A stretch of 16,881 bases of DNA from UBA2979 sp963694535 (GTDB taxonomy: Bacteria; Chloroflexota; Dehalococcoidia; UBA2979). The translations under genes and the position numbers were made by a program. Under the pieces are notes generated by a model that did no database searches, was not told where the DNA came from, and saw only the letters and a list, made by a program, of their open reading frames with translations. The stretch covers positions 1 to 16,881 of the forward strand of contig CAVODE010000041.1 in the NCBI GenBank assembly GCA_963694535.1, written 5' to 3'. Below are positions 8,000-14,239 of this stretch, piece after piece (within the stretch, counting starts at the first letter, position 1; each line of letters begins with the position of its first letter).

Positions 8000-8239
8000 A
8001 TGCGCAAACCGCATGCAACTAAGCAAGATTATGAGACTGCCTTCAAGGGCTTTCATTACCCCATGTCGAGAGCCGCAATTTTGAATATGGGCCGGGATAA
8101 AGGTGGCCTTGATCGTGAGGTTGCAGCAATTCTCAAGCTAATTCCTGATCGGAAATATAAAAATGAAGGTGAAATCAGAGAAGCCGTTAGGGTCATCTAT
8201 CGTATCCAAGGGGTTGATAACGAAAGCCTTCCTTTTTAG
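8000..8239 (+). CDS. Small DUF2795-like protein
   Basis: A 79-residue cytoplasmic protein without signal or membrane segment. The core YPMSRAAIL...LKLIPDRKYKNEGEIREAV resembles DUF2795 small proteins, in which a YPxxRxxL helix is followed by LPDRxYxxxxEV; this is recognition from memory, not a search. The ATG at 8000 has GGAGAG 6 bases upstream, so it is a real gene rather than chance. It precedes orn by 26 bases on the same strand and shares the promoter-like site upstream. Function is unknown; in other bacteria such proteins are small stand-alone helical units. The linkage to oligoribonuclease is the only functional hint. Confidence 0.75.
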   Translation: MRKPHATKQDYETAFKGFHYPMSRAAILNMGRDKGGLDREVAAILKLIPDRKYKNEGEIREAVRVIYRIQGVDNESLPF

Positions 8240-8252
8240 CAGTTTGTAGGTG

Positions 8253-8260
8253 AAGGGGAG
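8253..8260 (+). promoter_or_regulatory. Ribosome binding site that fixes the TTG start of orn
   Basis: AAGGGGAG ends 5 bases before TTG at 8266. No ATG or GTG occurs in frame before the conserved LVWIDLEMTG, so this site is the main reason to accept the TTG. Confidence 0.7.
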
Positions 8261-8265
8261 TACCT

Positions 8266-8814
8266 TTGTCGAACAATAAGCGAGATAATCAACGATTAGT
8301 CTGGATTGATCTTGAAATGACCGGGCTTGATCCCGGCAGGCATGTAATTATCGAAATAGCGACAGTAATCACCGATAAAGAACTAACGATCCTAGCAGAA
8401 GGACCAACTCTCGCGATTAGCAGAGATGAAAATGAACTTAGTGAAATGAACGAATGGAACATCACTACACATACAAATAGTGGGTTACTTGAGCGCATCC
8501 GAAACTCGGACATAACTATCGAGGTTGCTCAGGAGCTTACCCTTAAATTTATTTCGTCTTGGCTCGACAAAGGTGTGAGCCCTCTCGCTGGAAATTCTAT
8601 TAGTCAGGATCGGCGCTTCTTGAGAAGAGAAATGTCTGCGATCGACGAATATTTACATTATCGAAACATCGATGTATCCACACTCAAGGAATTAGCTGCG
8701 CGTTGGCATCCGGAACTTAAACCCTACAAGAAAAAAGGCTCGCACCGAGCGCTCGACGACATCAAAGAAAGTATCGAGGAACTCAAATATTATCGAGAGC
8801 ACTTCATTCGCTAA
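8266..8814 (+). CDS. orn: Oligoribonuclease (DEDDh 3'-5' exoribonuclease)
   Basis: Degrades 2-5-nucleotide RNAs, chiefly dinucleotides including pGpG, to mononucleotides, finishing mRNA turnover and cyclic-di-GMP breakdown. The 182-residue length is typical. All DEDDh residues are visible: D15 and E17 in WIDLEMTGLD (Exo I), D115 in NSISQDRRFL (Exo II), and H160 and D165 in SHRALDDI (Exo III). The EMTGLDP and LAARWHPE stretches are characteristic of Orn rather than of DnaQ. Translation begins at a TTG with a strong ribosome site. It lies 26 bases after a small DUF2795-like gene and converges on rpsI, the two stops being 10 bases apart inside a hairpin. The last residues HFIR resemble other Orn tails. 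Confidence 0.95.
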   Translation: MSNNKRDNQRLVWIDLEMTGLDPGRHVIIEIATVITDKELTILAEGPTLAISRDENELSEMNEWNITTHTNSGLLERIRNSDITIEVAQELTLKFISSWLDKGVSPLAGNSISQDRRFLRREMSAIDEYLHYRNIDVSTLKELAARWHPELKPYKKKGSHRALDDIKESIEELKYYREHFIR

Positions 8815-8826
8815 AAGTGAAGTGCT
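8798..8826. terminator. Hairpin over the convergent orn/rpsI stops, likely bidirectional terminator
   Basis: AGCACTTCA (8798-8806) is a perfect 9-base inverted match to TGAAGTGCT (8818-8826); a TT/AG extension could shrink the loop to 7 bases. The orn stop (8812-8814) is in the loop and the rpsI stop (8825-8827) in the right arm. T tracts after it are poor on both strands, so it may act as a stem that pauses or protects 3' ends. Confidence 0.55.
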
Positions 8827-9223
8827 ATCTCTTCGTAAACTGTTTAGCCCTGCGAGCTCCAACGAGCCCAGGTTTTTTACGTTCCTTAACTCTAGCATCC
8901 CGAGTAAGCAACTGATGTTGCCGCAAAGTCGCTCGATGCGCCTCATCGACTTTAAGTAGTGCACGAGCAATTCCTAATCTAATCGCTCCAGCCCATCCAG
9001 TTACTCCACCTCCACGCGCTAAAACTTGGACATTAAAACCATTTCTAGTTCCTGTCACAAGAAGAGGTCGTAGCATATCTTCACGCAATATCTCACGAGG
9101 AATTACAGCTTCAGCTGGTCGACCGTTGATAACTACTCCGCCACTTCCAGGGTAAAGACGGACTCGTGCCGTTGATGCCTTTCGTCGTCCCAAACCATAG
9201 TAATACTGACCTTCAGAAACCAT
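8825..9223 (-). CDS. rpsI: 30S ribosomal protein S9
   Basis: S9 binds the head of the small subunit; its C-terminal tail reaches the P-site tRNA. At 132 residues it is the usual length. YYYGLGRRKASTARVRLYPG near the start is the family signature region. GGGVTGWAGAIRLGIARAL (about 71-89) and the terminal GARRAKQFTKR, ending in the near-invariant KR, are as expected. The usual final serine of SKR is a threonine here. The ATG at 9223 overlaps the last base of the rplM stop (TAATG) and has a strong GGAGGGTGA ribosome site, so L13 and S9 are translationally linked as in most bacteria. It is the last gene of the minus-strand ribosomal operon. Confidence 0.98.
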   Translation of the reverse strand: MVSEGQYYYGLGRRKASTARVRLYPGSGGVVINGRPAEAVIPREILREDMLRPLLVTGTRNGFNVQVLARGGGVTGWAGAIRLGIARALLKVDEAHRATLRQHQLLTRDARVKERKKPGLVGARRAKQFTKR

Positions 9224-9975
9224 TATTCACCCTCCAATGGATGTCCATCATAGAATGCTTGTATCGCCTGATATACATCATCTTTCTTCCAGTCACTAAC
9301 CAGCTCAATACCAAGCAGGCTTGCCTCAGTATCTAGTTCAGCTCGCTTGTAAGCAGAAGCAGCTCGCGTAAGACGTGGAGATACTGGTATCTCTACCCTC
9401 TGTGCTTCACCCGAAATGACTTCAACATCCGCTGATTTTTCAGCGTTTTGAGTCACTACTTCTTCAGCAACTTCGACTTTAGTAATAACCCTCTTCACGG
9501 GAATAAATTTCTTGGGGCGGACAATCTGGCCGATTTGACCCTGATGCGGGTGCTCCGCGCCAGAATAAACCTTTAATGATCTGAAGAGTTCATACCCACG
9601 GGCCCCACTGGGCAACATACCTTTGACTGCTTTTTCGATAACTCGGGCAGGATCACGCTGCATCTGCTCCTCGAAACTTCGCTCTCGAATGCCACCAGGG
9701 TATCCCGTATGACGGTAGTATTTCTTGCTATTCATTTTATTACCAGTCAATATTACCTTTGCTGCATTTATCACAATTACATAATCACCCATTACTAAAT
9801 GAGGCTCGAAAGTTGCCTTGTCCTTACCCAGTAAGATACGCGCAATTTCTGACGCGACGCGACCTAGTGGTCGATTCGCCACATCAACTATTCGCCATTC
9901 CCTCGCGATTTCAGACTCGCGAAGGCGACTTGTCTTAGGTCCTCTTATGCGTCGACCTTTTTTCAAAACTGCCAT
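9223..9975 (-). CDS. rplM: 50S ribosomal protein L13 with long C-terminal extension
   Basis: L13 is an early assembly protein of the large subunit. Residues about 25-150 match the family well: WRIVDVANRPLGRVASEIAR (27-46), GDYVIVINA (63-71), YYRHTGYPGGI (86-96), AVKGMLPSG (116-124) and LKVYSGAEHPHQGQ (134-147). The usual length is about 142-150; this protein has 250. A basic N-terminal extension of roughly a dozen residues precedes the core. After residue 155 comes a charged Val/Glu-rich linker, then a compact segment (201-250) that resembles a helix-extended-helix unit. The ATG at 9975 has GGAG upstream. It is downstream of truA and coupled to rpsI by TAATG. The extension is continuous, in frame and unbroken, so it is not an assembly error on its face. 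Confidence 0.96.
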   Translation of the reverse strand: MAVLKKGRRIRGPKTSRLRESEIAREWRIVDVANRPLGRVASEIARILLGKDKATFEPHLVMGDYVIVINAAKVILTGNKMNSKKYYRHTGYPGGIRERSFEEQMQRDPARVIEKAVKGMLPSGARGYELFRSLKVYSGAEHPHQGQIGQIVRPKKFIPVKRVITKVEVAEEVVTQNAEKSADVEVISGEAQRVEIPVSPRLTRAASAYKRAELDTEASLLGIELVSDWKKDDVYQAIQAFYDGHPLEGE

Positions 9976-9989
9976 TTAATACTCCGACT

Positions 9990-10847
9990 TCATACCAATA
10001 TTTTTGATCTATGTTCGTTATTTATATAATTATCAATGCTTTCCTCGCTATGTACCCAGTCCACAAACCCCGCCGGGTATCGAACGTGAGCAAGCTCAAG
10101 TCCTTCTGGGGGAACAGCTGGACCAGCGCTGCCAATACCTCCAAGTAGCAATAGATGGAAAGTATCTGGAGATATCTTAAGTCTCCCAACTCTCAAAAGA
10201 GCACCCACCATTATTCGAACCTGATGAGGTAAGAAACCATCAGACTCAAAACTAATCTCCAAAGTACTTGAACCAATTTCTCGCAAACTAGTACTAATTA
10301 ATGTACGACGCGTGGAATAATAAATTGGCGTCTTGCCAGCGAATGCTGACCAATCAACTTCAGTGTTCGGTAGTGATTTCAAGGCAGATTTCATCGAATC
10401 AACATCCAATATTTGTCGGACGTGATATTTTCTATTTCTACTCAATGAAGATCTTCGTGGCCCATGTTGGATGTAATATCTGTACTTTCGAGACAAAGCA
10501 TCACGCCTGGGATCGAAATTTTCTACAGCAACTCCTATATTTCGAAGGCTAATATCCTCAGGAAGGTTTCTGTCAATTATTCTTTCGAATGTTTCCAGTC
10601 CATATCGTTCAATTCCATCACTATCAAAGGCGCACACTTGACCACGAGCATGTACTCCAGTATCAGTACGTCCCGAAAAATCAATCAACAATTTAGTGTC
10701 GAAAATACCTGTAAGAACATCTTCCATTGTTTGCTGAATTGTCCGTACATTTGCTTGACGTTGGCTGCCATAAAAATGGCTTCCATCATATTCGATAGAA
10801 AGTGCAATTCGTTGGGAATTAAAATTACTGTGACTCTTTGAATTCAT
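9990..10847 (-). CDS. truA: tRNA pseudouridine synthase A
   Basis: Converts uridines 38-40 of tRNA anticodon arms to pseudouridine. At 285 residues it is slightly longer than the usual 245-270. The catalytic motif GRTDTGVHARGQVCAF (59-74) contains the nucleophile D62; most TruA proteins have GRTDAGVHA, so T63 replaces the common alanine. Other landmarks are the N-terminal SIEYDGSHFYGSQRQ (17-31) and, in the C-terminal half, FLPHQVRIMVGALLRVG. The gene lies between rplQ and rplM, a widespread bacterial order. It starts 9 bases after the rplQ stop and has no clear ribosome site, suggesting it is read by ribosomes arriving from rplQ. An N-terminal tail of about 12 polar residues precedes the first strand. 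Confidence 0.96.
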   Translation of the reverse strand: MNSKSHSNFNSQRIALSIEYDGSHFYGSQRQANVRTIQQTMEDVLTGIFDTKLLIDFSGRTDTGVHARGQVCAFDSDGIERYGLETFERIIDRNLPEDISLRNIGVAVENFDPRRDALSRKYRYYIQHGPRRSSLSRNRKYHVRQILDVDSMKSALKSLPNTEVDWSAFAGKTPIYYSTRRTLISTSLREIGSSTLEISFESDGFLPHQVRIMVGALLRVGRLKISPDTFHLLLLGGIGSAGPAVPPEGLELAHVRYPAGFVDWVHSEESIDNYINNEHRSKILV

Positions 10848-10856
10848 TCGGCTAAA

Positions 10857-11207
10857 TCAAACCAATTCTAGGCGAGCCACTCTAGCGGCATCACCTTTTC
10901 TGCGACCTAATTTAACGACACGAGTATAGCCGCCCTCACGTTGTGCATAGCGAGGAGCCACTTCATCAAAGAGAGTCTGTACGACATCTCGATCAGCAAT
11001 CAACGAAAGCGCAAGTCGGCGTGCATGAACGGTGTCTTTTTTACCGAGAGTTATCATTTTATCAATAAGTCGACGAACTTCTTTGGCTCGGGCTTCGGTA
11101 GTGAAGGCACCGCCGCGCGTGATCACTGTCCGCACGAGAATACGAAACATATGATTTCTTTGCCCAGTCGGCATATCGAACCTACGACCAGATTGGCGAT
11201 GTCGCAT
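10857..11207 (-). CDS. rplQ: 50S ribosomal protein L17
   Basis: Large-subunit protein near the peptide exit tunnel. The 116-residue sequence opens MRHRQSGRRFDMPTGQRNHM, a standard L17 start (usually RHRxxxxKLxRxxxHR), and ends GRRKGDAARVARLELV, matching the usual RxGDAAxMxxIEL end. It is the short form without a C-terminal tail. The ATG at 11207 has an AGGAG ribosome site. It follows rpoA by 26 bases, the order conserved in nearly all bacteria, and precedes truA by 9. Confidence 0.97.
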   Translation of the reverse strand: MRHRQSGRRFDMPTGQRNHMFRILVRTVITRGGAFTTEARAKEVRRLIDKMITLGKKDTVHARRLALSLIADRDVVQTLFDEVAPRYAQREGGYTRVVKLGRRKGDAARVARLELV

Positions 11208-11233
11208 TACTATCTCCTCTTATTCAAATCCAA

Positions 11234-12310
11234 TTATCGATCTTCTGATCCGGATCGTTCTTTCATTGCATCACGCAGAGCTGCTGCCAAAGCACTCGCT
11301 GGCTCATCATCAGAGTCAATATTACTGTCACTATTAGAATCGGATTCAGCTCGCGCCTCTATTATAGATTCATCTACAGGATCTCCCTCACCCTCAGGCA
11401 TTGGAAAGTCTTTCGCAGCCATCGCAGAAATCAATTCGTTATATCCAAGTTCCCCAAAATTCCTCAAGGCAAGAAGCTCTTCGCGGCTATGTTCTAAAAT
11501 AGAACCAATTGTGGAGAGCTTCGAGCGACGAAGTAAATTATTTACCCGCTGTGATAATCCCAAATCCTCGATCGGAAGATCCAAAATCGGCGAAACCGGT
11601 TCTGAATCCAATGGTAATCTGCCTTCTGTCATCAACGAAAAAGGAGTCAGTTGAGCGACTAGAACATCCGACGCCTCGCTGACAGCATCACTACCAGTGA
11701 TAGTTCCATCAGTCCATACTTCAAGTGTAAGACTGTCATATGCCAGGCCCGCTTGCTGCATCTCATTCACTTCGTACGACACTCGTCGAATTGGCGAATA
11801 TATCTGGTCCATAGGTATTAGCCCAATGGTGACGGTCTCTCCACCCTTATCAGTCTTTTCCGACGGAATATAACCTCTACCAGTACGCACAAACAACTCA
11901 ATCGATAAATTTGCTGCTTTATCATCGACATTACAGATCACGAGGTCTGGATTAACTATTTCATAGTCGGATGTACTTTGAATATCACCAGCTGTCAAGA
12001 CACCCTTACCTGACGAATCGAGAGTCATCCGTGCTTGACGATCAGCATTAGCCTTAAGTCTGACTTCTTTCAAATTCAGCATTAATTCTACTAAATCTTC
12101 TCGAACTCCTTCAATAGTTTGAAATTCATGTTGGATGTTATCGCCACGCATTGCATATATGGCAGCTCCAGGCAGAGAAGATAGAAGTATTCTCCGCATA
12201 GCATTACCAATCGTAGTTCCTAGCCCGGACTCAAAAGGTCCCGCTCCGATTCGAATGTAATCAGATTCTTCTTGCTCAATCGTTATTTCAGCTAAACGCA
12301 GATCTGCCAT
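11234..12310 (-). CDS. rpoA: DNA-directed RNA polymerase alpha subunit with acidic C-terminal tail
   Basis: Alpha dimerises to start polymerase assembly; its C-terminal domain binds UP elements and activators. The N-terminal domain (about 1-230) shows the typical GTTIGNAMRRILLSSLPGAA region and the assembly segment. The C-terminal domain begins near residue 245 (ILDLPIEDLGLSQRVNNLL), keeping the Arg and Asn that contact DNA, and SREELLALRNFGELGYNEL closes it. The family is usually about 310-330 residues; here 358, because residues 303-358 add a Ser/Asp/Asn/Glu-rich stretch ending in a helix-like ASALAAALRDAMKE. The frame is clean. The gene lies between rpsD and rplQ as in most bacteria. The ribosome site is AAGGA, some 8 bases before the ATG. 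Confidence 0.97.
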   Translation of the reverse strand: MADLRLAEITIEQEESDYIRIGAGPFESGLGTTIGNAMRRILLSSLPGAAIYAMRGDNIQHEFQTIEGVREDLVELMLNLKEVRLKANADRQARMTLDSSGKGVLTAGDIQSTSDYEIVNPDLVICNVDDKAANLSIELFVRTGRGYIPSEKTDKGGETVTIGLIPMDQIYSPIRRVSYEVNEMQQAGLAYDSLTLEVWTDGTITGSDAVSEASDVLVAQLTPFSLMTEGRLPLDSEPVSPILDLPIEDLGLSQRVNNLLRRSKLSTIGSILEHSREELLALRNFGELGYNELISAMAAKDFPMPEGEGDPVDESIIEARAESDSNSDSNIDSDDEPASALAAALRDAMKERSGSEDR

Positions 12311-12348
12311 GGCAGTATCCTTCCTAGGTGCCTTCTTTATTTATTCAA

Positions 12349-12957
12349 TTACCGTGAGTAATTCTCAACAATCGCATTCGGATTAAAAATAGACTCCCAA
12401 TCGCCAGCCCCGGGTAGCGAAACAAGTTCACCGGTAAGCGATTCTCGATCCACAGATAGCCATCCACTCACATCTCGGCTCGCTATCTCTTCCTTGAGTA
12501 TTTCGACATATTTACTTCTTTTACCTCGCTCAGTGAATGAAATTTTCTGACCGATCTTTAATCTTGCACTAGGCACCGAAAGCTTGTTTCCATCGACTGA
12601 CACGAGACCATGGGTAACGATTTGCCTGGCCTGTGATCTCGTAGCCGCCAAACCAAGTCTGTAAACGATATTATCAAGTCGCAACTCAAGTAATGACATC
12701 AGGTTAAGTCCCGTTTCACCTGGCATTTTTGACGCCTGGTTATAGACTCCCCTAAATTGACGTTCCATAAGACCATATGCAAATCTAACCTTCTGTTTCT
12801 CAATTAATTGTTGTCCAGCATCAGAAATTTTTCGACGACGAGTAGGTCGTGGGCCAGGAGGGAGGTTTTTGCGATTTATTGCACAATTAGCCTTACCACA
12901 AAGGGACGCCTGAAATCGGCGACACTTGCGACATTTTGGGCCAGTATATCGAGCCAT
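12349..12957 (-). CDS. rpsD: 30S ribosomal protein S4, zinc-binding form with shortened knuckle
   Basis: S4 nucleates assembly of the small-subunit body and often represses its own operon. At 202 residues the length is normal. The N-terminus MARYTGPKCRKCRR carries C9 and C12, then C20 and C25, making a four-cysteine site. Classical C+ S4 has a longer spacing (cysteines near 9, 12, 26, 31), so about six residues are missing between the pairs. The S4 RNA-binding domain is clear: LELRLDNIVYRLGLAATRSQ, then QIVTHGLVSVDGNKLSVPS. It lies between rpsK and rpoA. Autoregulation is known in other bacteria; no leader structure was identified here. Confidence 0.97.
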   Translation of the reverse strand: MARYTGPKCRKCRRFQASLCGKANCAINRKNLPPGPRPTRRRKISDAGQQLIEKQKVRFAYGLMERQFRGVYNQASKMPGETGLNLMSLLELRLDNIVYRLGLAATRSQARQIVTHGLVSVDGNKLSVPSARLKIGQKISFTERGKRSKYVEILKEEIASRDVSGWLSVDRESLTGELVSLPGAGDWESIFNPNAIVENYSR

Positions 12958-12972
12958 TACATTTACTCCTTA

Positions 12973-13365
12973 CTAATTCCGTGGTCGTCTTCGAGCACGG
13001 CAGCCATTATGGGGAACCGGTGTTGCATCACGAATCGATAAAATTCTTAGTCCATTTGCTCCAAGCGCTCGTATAGCTGACTCACGTCCTGGGCCTGGGC
13101 CGTTCAAGGTGACATCTACCGCACGAATGCCAAATTCCGAAATTTCCTGCGTGATAGCATCGGCTGCTAATTGAGCCGCATAAGGTGTTGATTTTCGGCT
13201 GCCTTTAAAACCAACTGTACCTCCACTACTTTGAGCTAGCGCATTCCCATTTGGATCAGAAATTGTGATAATCGTGTTATTAAAAGTTGAATGAATGTAT
13301 GCTCGCCCGACAGGAACAGTCCTTTTTTCCCTGCGGCGTGCCCTACCACGTCTAGCTCGTCCCAT
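12973..13365 (-). CDS. rpsK: 30S ribosomal protein S11
   Basis: Platform protein of the small subunit. The 130-residue sequence contains AYIHSTFNNTIITISDPNGN (22-41), SSGGTVGFKGSRKSTPYAAQ, and the signature around LNGPGPGRESAIRAL. It ends DATPVPHNGCRARRRPRN; most bacteria have PHNGCRPPKRRR, so the tail is rearranged but equally basic. The basic N-terminus (GRARRGRARRREKR) is typical. The ribosome site is GGGAG, about 7 bases before the ATG at 13365. It follows rpsM by 32 bases. Confidence 0.97.
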   Translation of the reverse strand: MGRARRGRARRREKRTVPVGRAYIHSTFNNTIITISDPNGNALAQSSGGTVGFKGSRKSTPYAAQLAADAITQEISEFGIRAVDVTLNGPGPGRESAIRALGANGLRILSIRDATPVPHNGCRARRRPRN

Positions 13366-13397
13366 TAAATATCTCCCTAATATCCTTAGTCATATGC

Positions 13398-13775
13398 CTA
13401 TTTAGTCACTTGGCGCTTACCAGCTATTGCCCGTCGCGCACCGCGCCGTGTTCTCGCATTAGTTTTAGTCCGTTGCCCTCTGACTGGTAGACCGCGCCTA
13501 TGTCGAGTCCCTCTGTACGAATTAATCTCAATCAATCTTTGAATATTAGATCTTACCGTTCGCCTCAAACCTCCCTCAAAGTCATCATTATTATCAATAA
13601 TCGACCTGAGTCGGGCTATCTCTTCCTCATCAAGAGCAGACACTACTTTATCAGGGGCAATATTAGCCTGCGAACAAATCAGCTTTGCCGTGGGCCGCCC
13701 TATTCCAAATATATATGGAAGCGCGAACATTATTTGCTTCTCTCGTGGCAGATCTACTCCAGCAATACGGGCCAT
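13398..13775 (-). CDS. rpsM: 30S ribosomal protein S13
   Basis: Head protein of the small subunit that contacts L5 and tRNA. The 125 residues begin MARIAGVDLPREKQIMFALP, the near-universal start, and end in the basic KTNARTRRGARRAIAGK. The helix-two-turns-helix YIFGIGRPTAKLICSQANI and the signature SYRGTRHRRGLPVRGQRT are both present. The ATG at 13775 has AGGAG eight bases upstream. It begins the classical alpha-operon order rpsM-rpsK-rpsD-rpoA-rplQ; no separate promoter is obvious in the 29 bases before it. Confidence 0.98.
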   Translation of the reverse strand: MARIAGVDLPREKQIMFALPYIFGIGRPTAKLICSQANIAPDKVVSALDEEEIARLRSIIDNNDDFEGGLRRTVRSNIQRLIEINSYRGTRHRRGLPVRGQRTKTNARTRRGARRAIAGKRQVTK

Positions 13776-13804
13776 TCTAAATCTCCTAGACCAATCTTTT
13801 TATA

Positions 13805-13918
13805 TTAACCTTGACGTTGCTTATGACGTTTCGTCTCGCAAATAACTCTAATACTACCCCGACGCTTAATAACCTGGCATTTATTACAGCGTTTTTTAAC
13901 CGAAGCACTGACTTTCAT
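13805..13918 (-). CDS. rpmJ: 50S ribosomal protein L36, zinc-binding form
   Basis: A 37-residue protein found by translating the gap between infA and rpsM on the minus strand. It begins MKVSASVKKRCNKC and ends CETKRHKQRQG. The zinc ligands C11, C14, C27 and H32 are all present, marking the C+ form of L36. Length, order infA-rpmJ-rpsM and lysine/arginine content all agree. The ATG at 13918 has purine-rich AAGGAATTAGAGAT before it. The C+ form fits a cell not specialised to replace zinc proteins, though a second copy elsewhere cannot be excluded. Confidence 0.96.
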   Translation of the reverse strand: MKVSASVKKRCNKCQVIKRRGSIRVICETKRHKQRQG

Positions 13919-13952
13919 ATCTCTAATTCCTTCACAACTCTAATTTATTAAT

Positions 13953-14225
13953 TCAGCGAAATCGATAGGTTATTCTTCCGCGGGTAAGGTCATAAGGACT
14001 AAGTTCAACTAAGACTCGGTCTCCTAACAAAATACGTATGTAATTCATACGCATACGGCCCGAAATACCTGCCAAAACCCTATGTTCATTTGGTAACTCT
14101 ACCTCAAACATCGCATTTGGAAGTGCCGTCTTAACAATCCCCTCAACCTCAATAACTTCTTTCTTTTTCTCTGGTTTTTCATTCTCACTGCGATCCGGTC
14201 GTTTTTTTCTTGATGACTTAGCCAT
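13953..14225 (-). CDS. infA: Translation initiation factor IF-1 with lysine-rich N-terminal extension
   Basis: IF-1 binds the A site of the 30S subunit during initiation. The OB-fold core from about residue 23 is typical: EVIEVEGIVKTALPNAMFEV, GRMRMNYIRILLGDRV and VELSPYDLTRGRITYRFR. The usual length is 72; this protein has 90 because MAKSSRKKRPDRSENEKPEKKK precedes the core as two segments rich in Lys, Arg and Glu. No ATG, GTG or TTG start was seen near the core that would give a normal-length protein, so the extension is likely real. The ribosome site is poor. It starts 14 bases after map, the order map-infA-rpmJ being widespread. Confidence 0.96.
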   Translation of the reverse strand: MAKSSRKKRPDRSENEKPEKKKEVIEVEGIVKTALPNAMFEVELPNEHRVLAGISGRMRMNYIRILLGDRVLVELSPYDLTRGRITYRFR

Positions 14226-14239
14226 ATAAAACTAACCAG

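Noticed and set aside
8692..8970. A 92-codon minus-strand frame spanning the orn/rpsI junction
   Set aside because: It overlaps two certain genes and has no recognisable motif; a chance frame.
10941..11654. A 237-codon open frame on the plus strand
   Set aside because: It lies wholly antisense to rplQ and rpoA, is rich in Ser/Arg as expected from reverse reading of those genes, has no ribosome site of note and resembles no family I know.
13500..13808. A 102-codon plus-strand frame opposite rpsM
   Set aside because: Antisense to an unmistakable S13 gene with no ribosome site or family resemblance.
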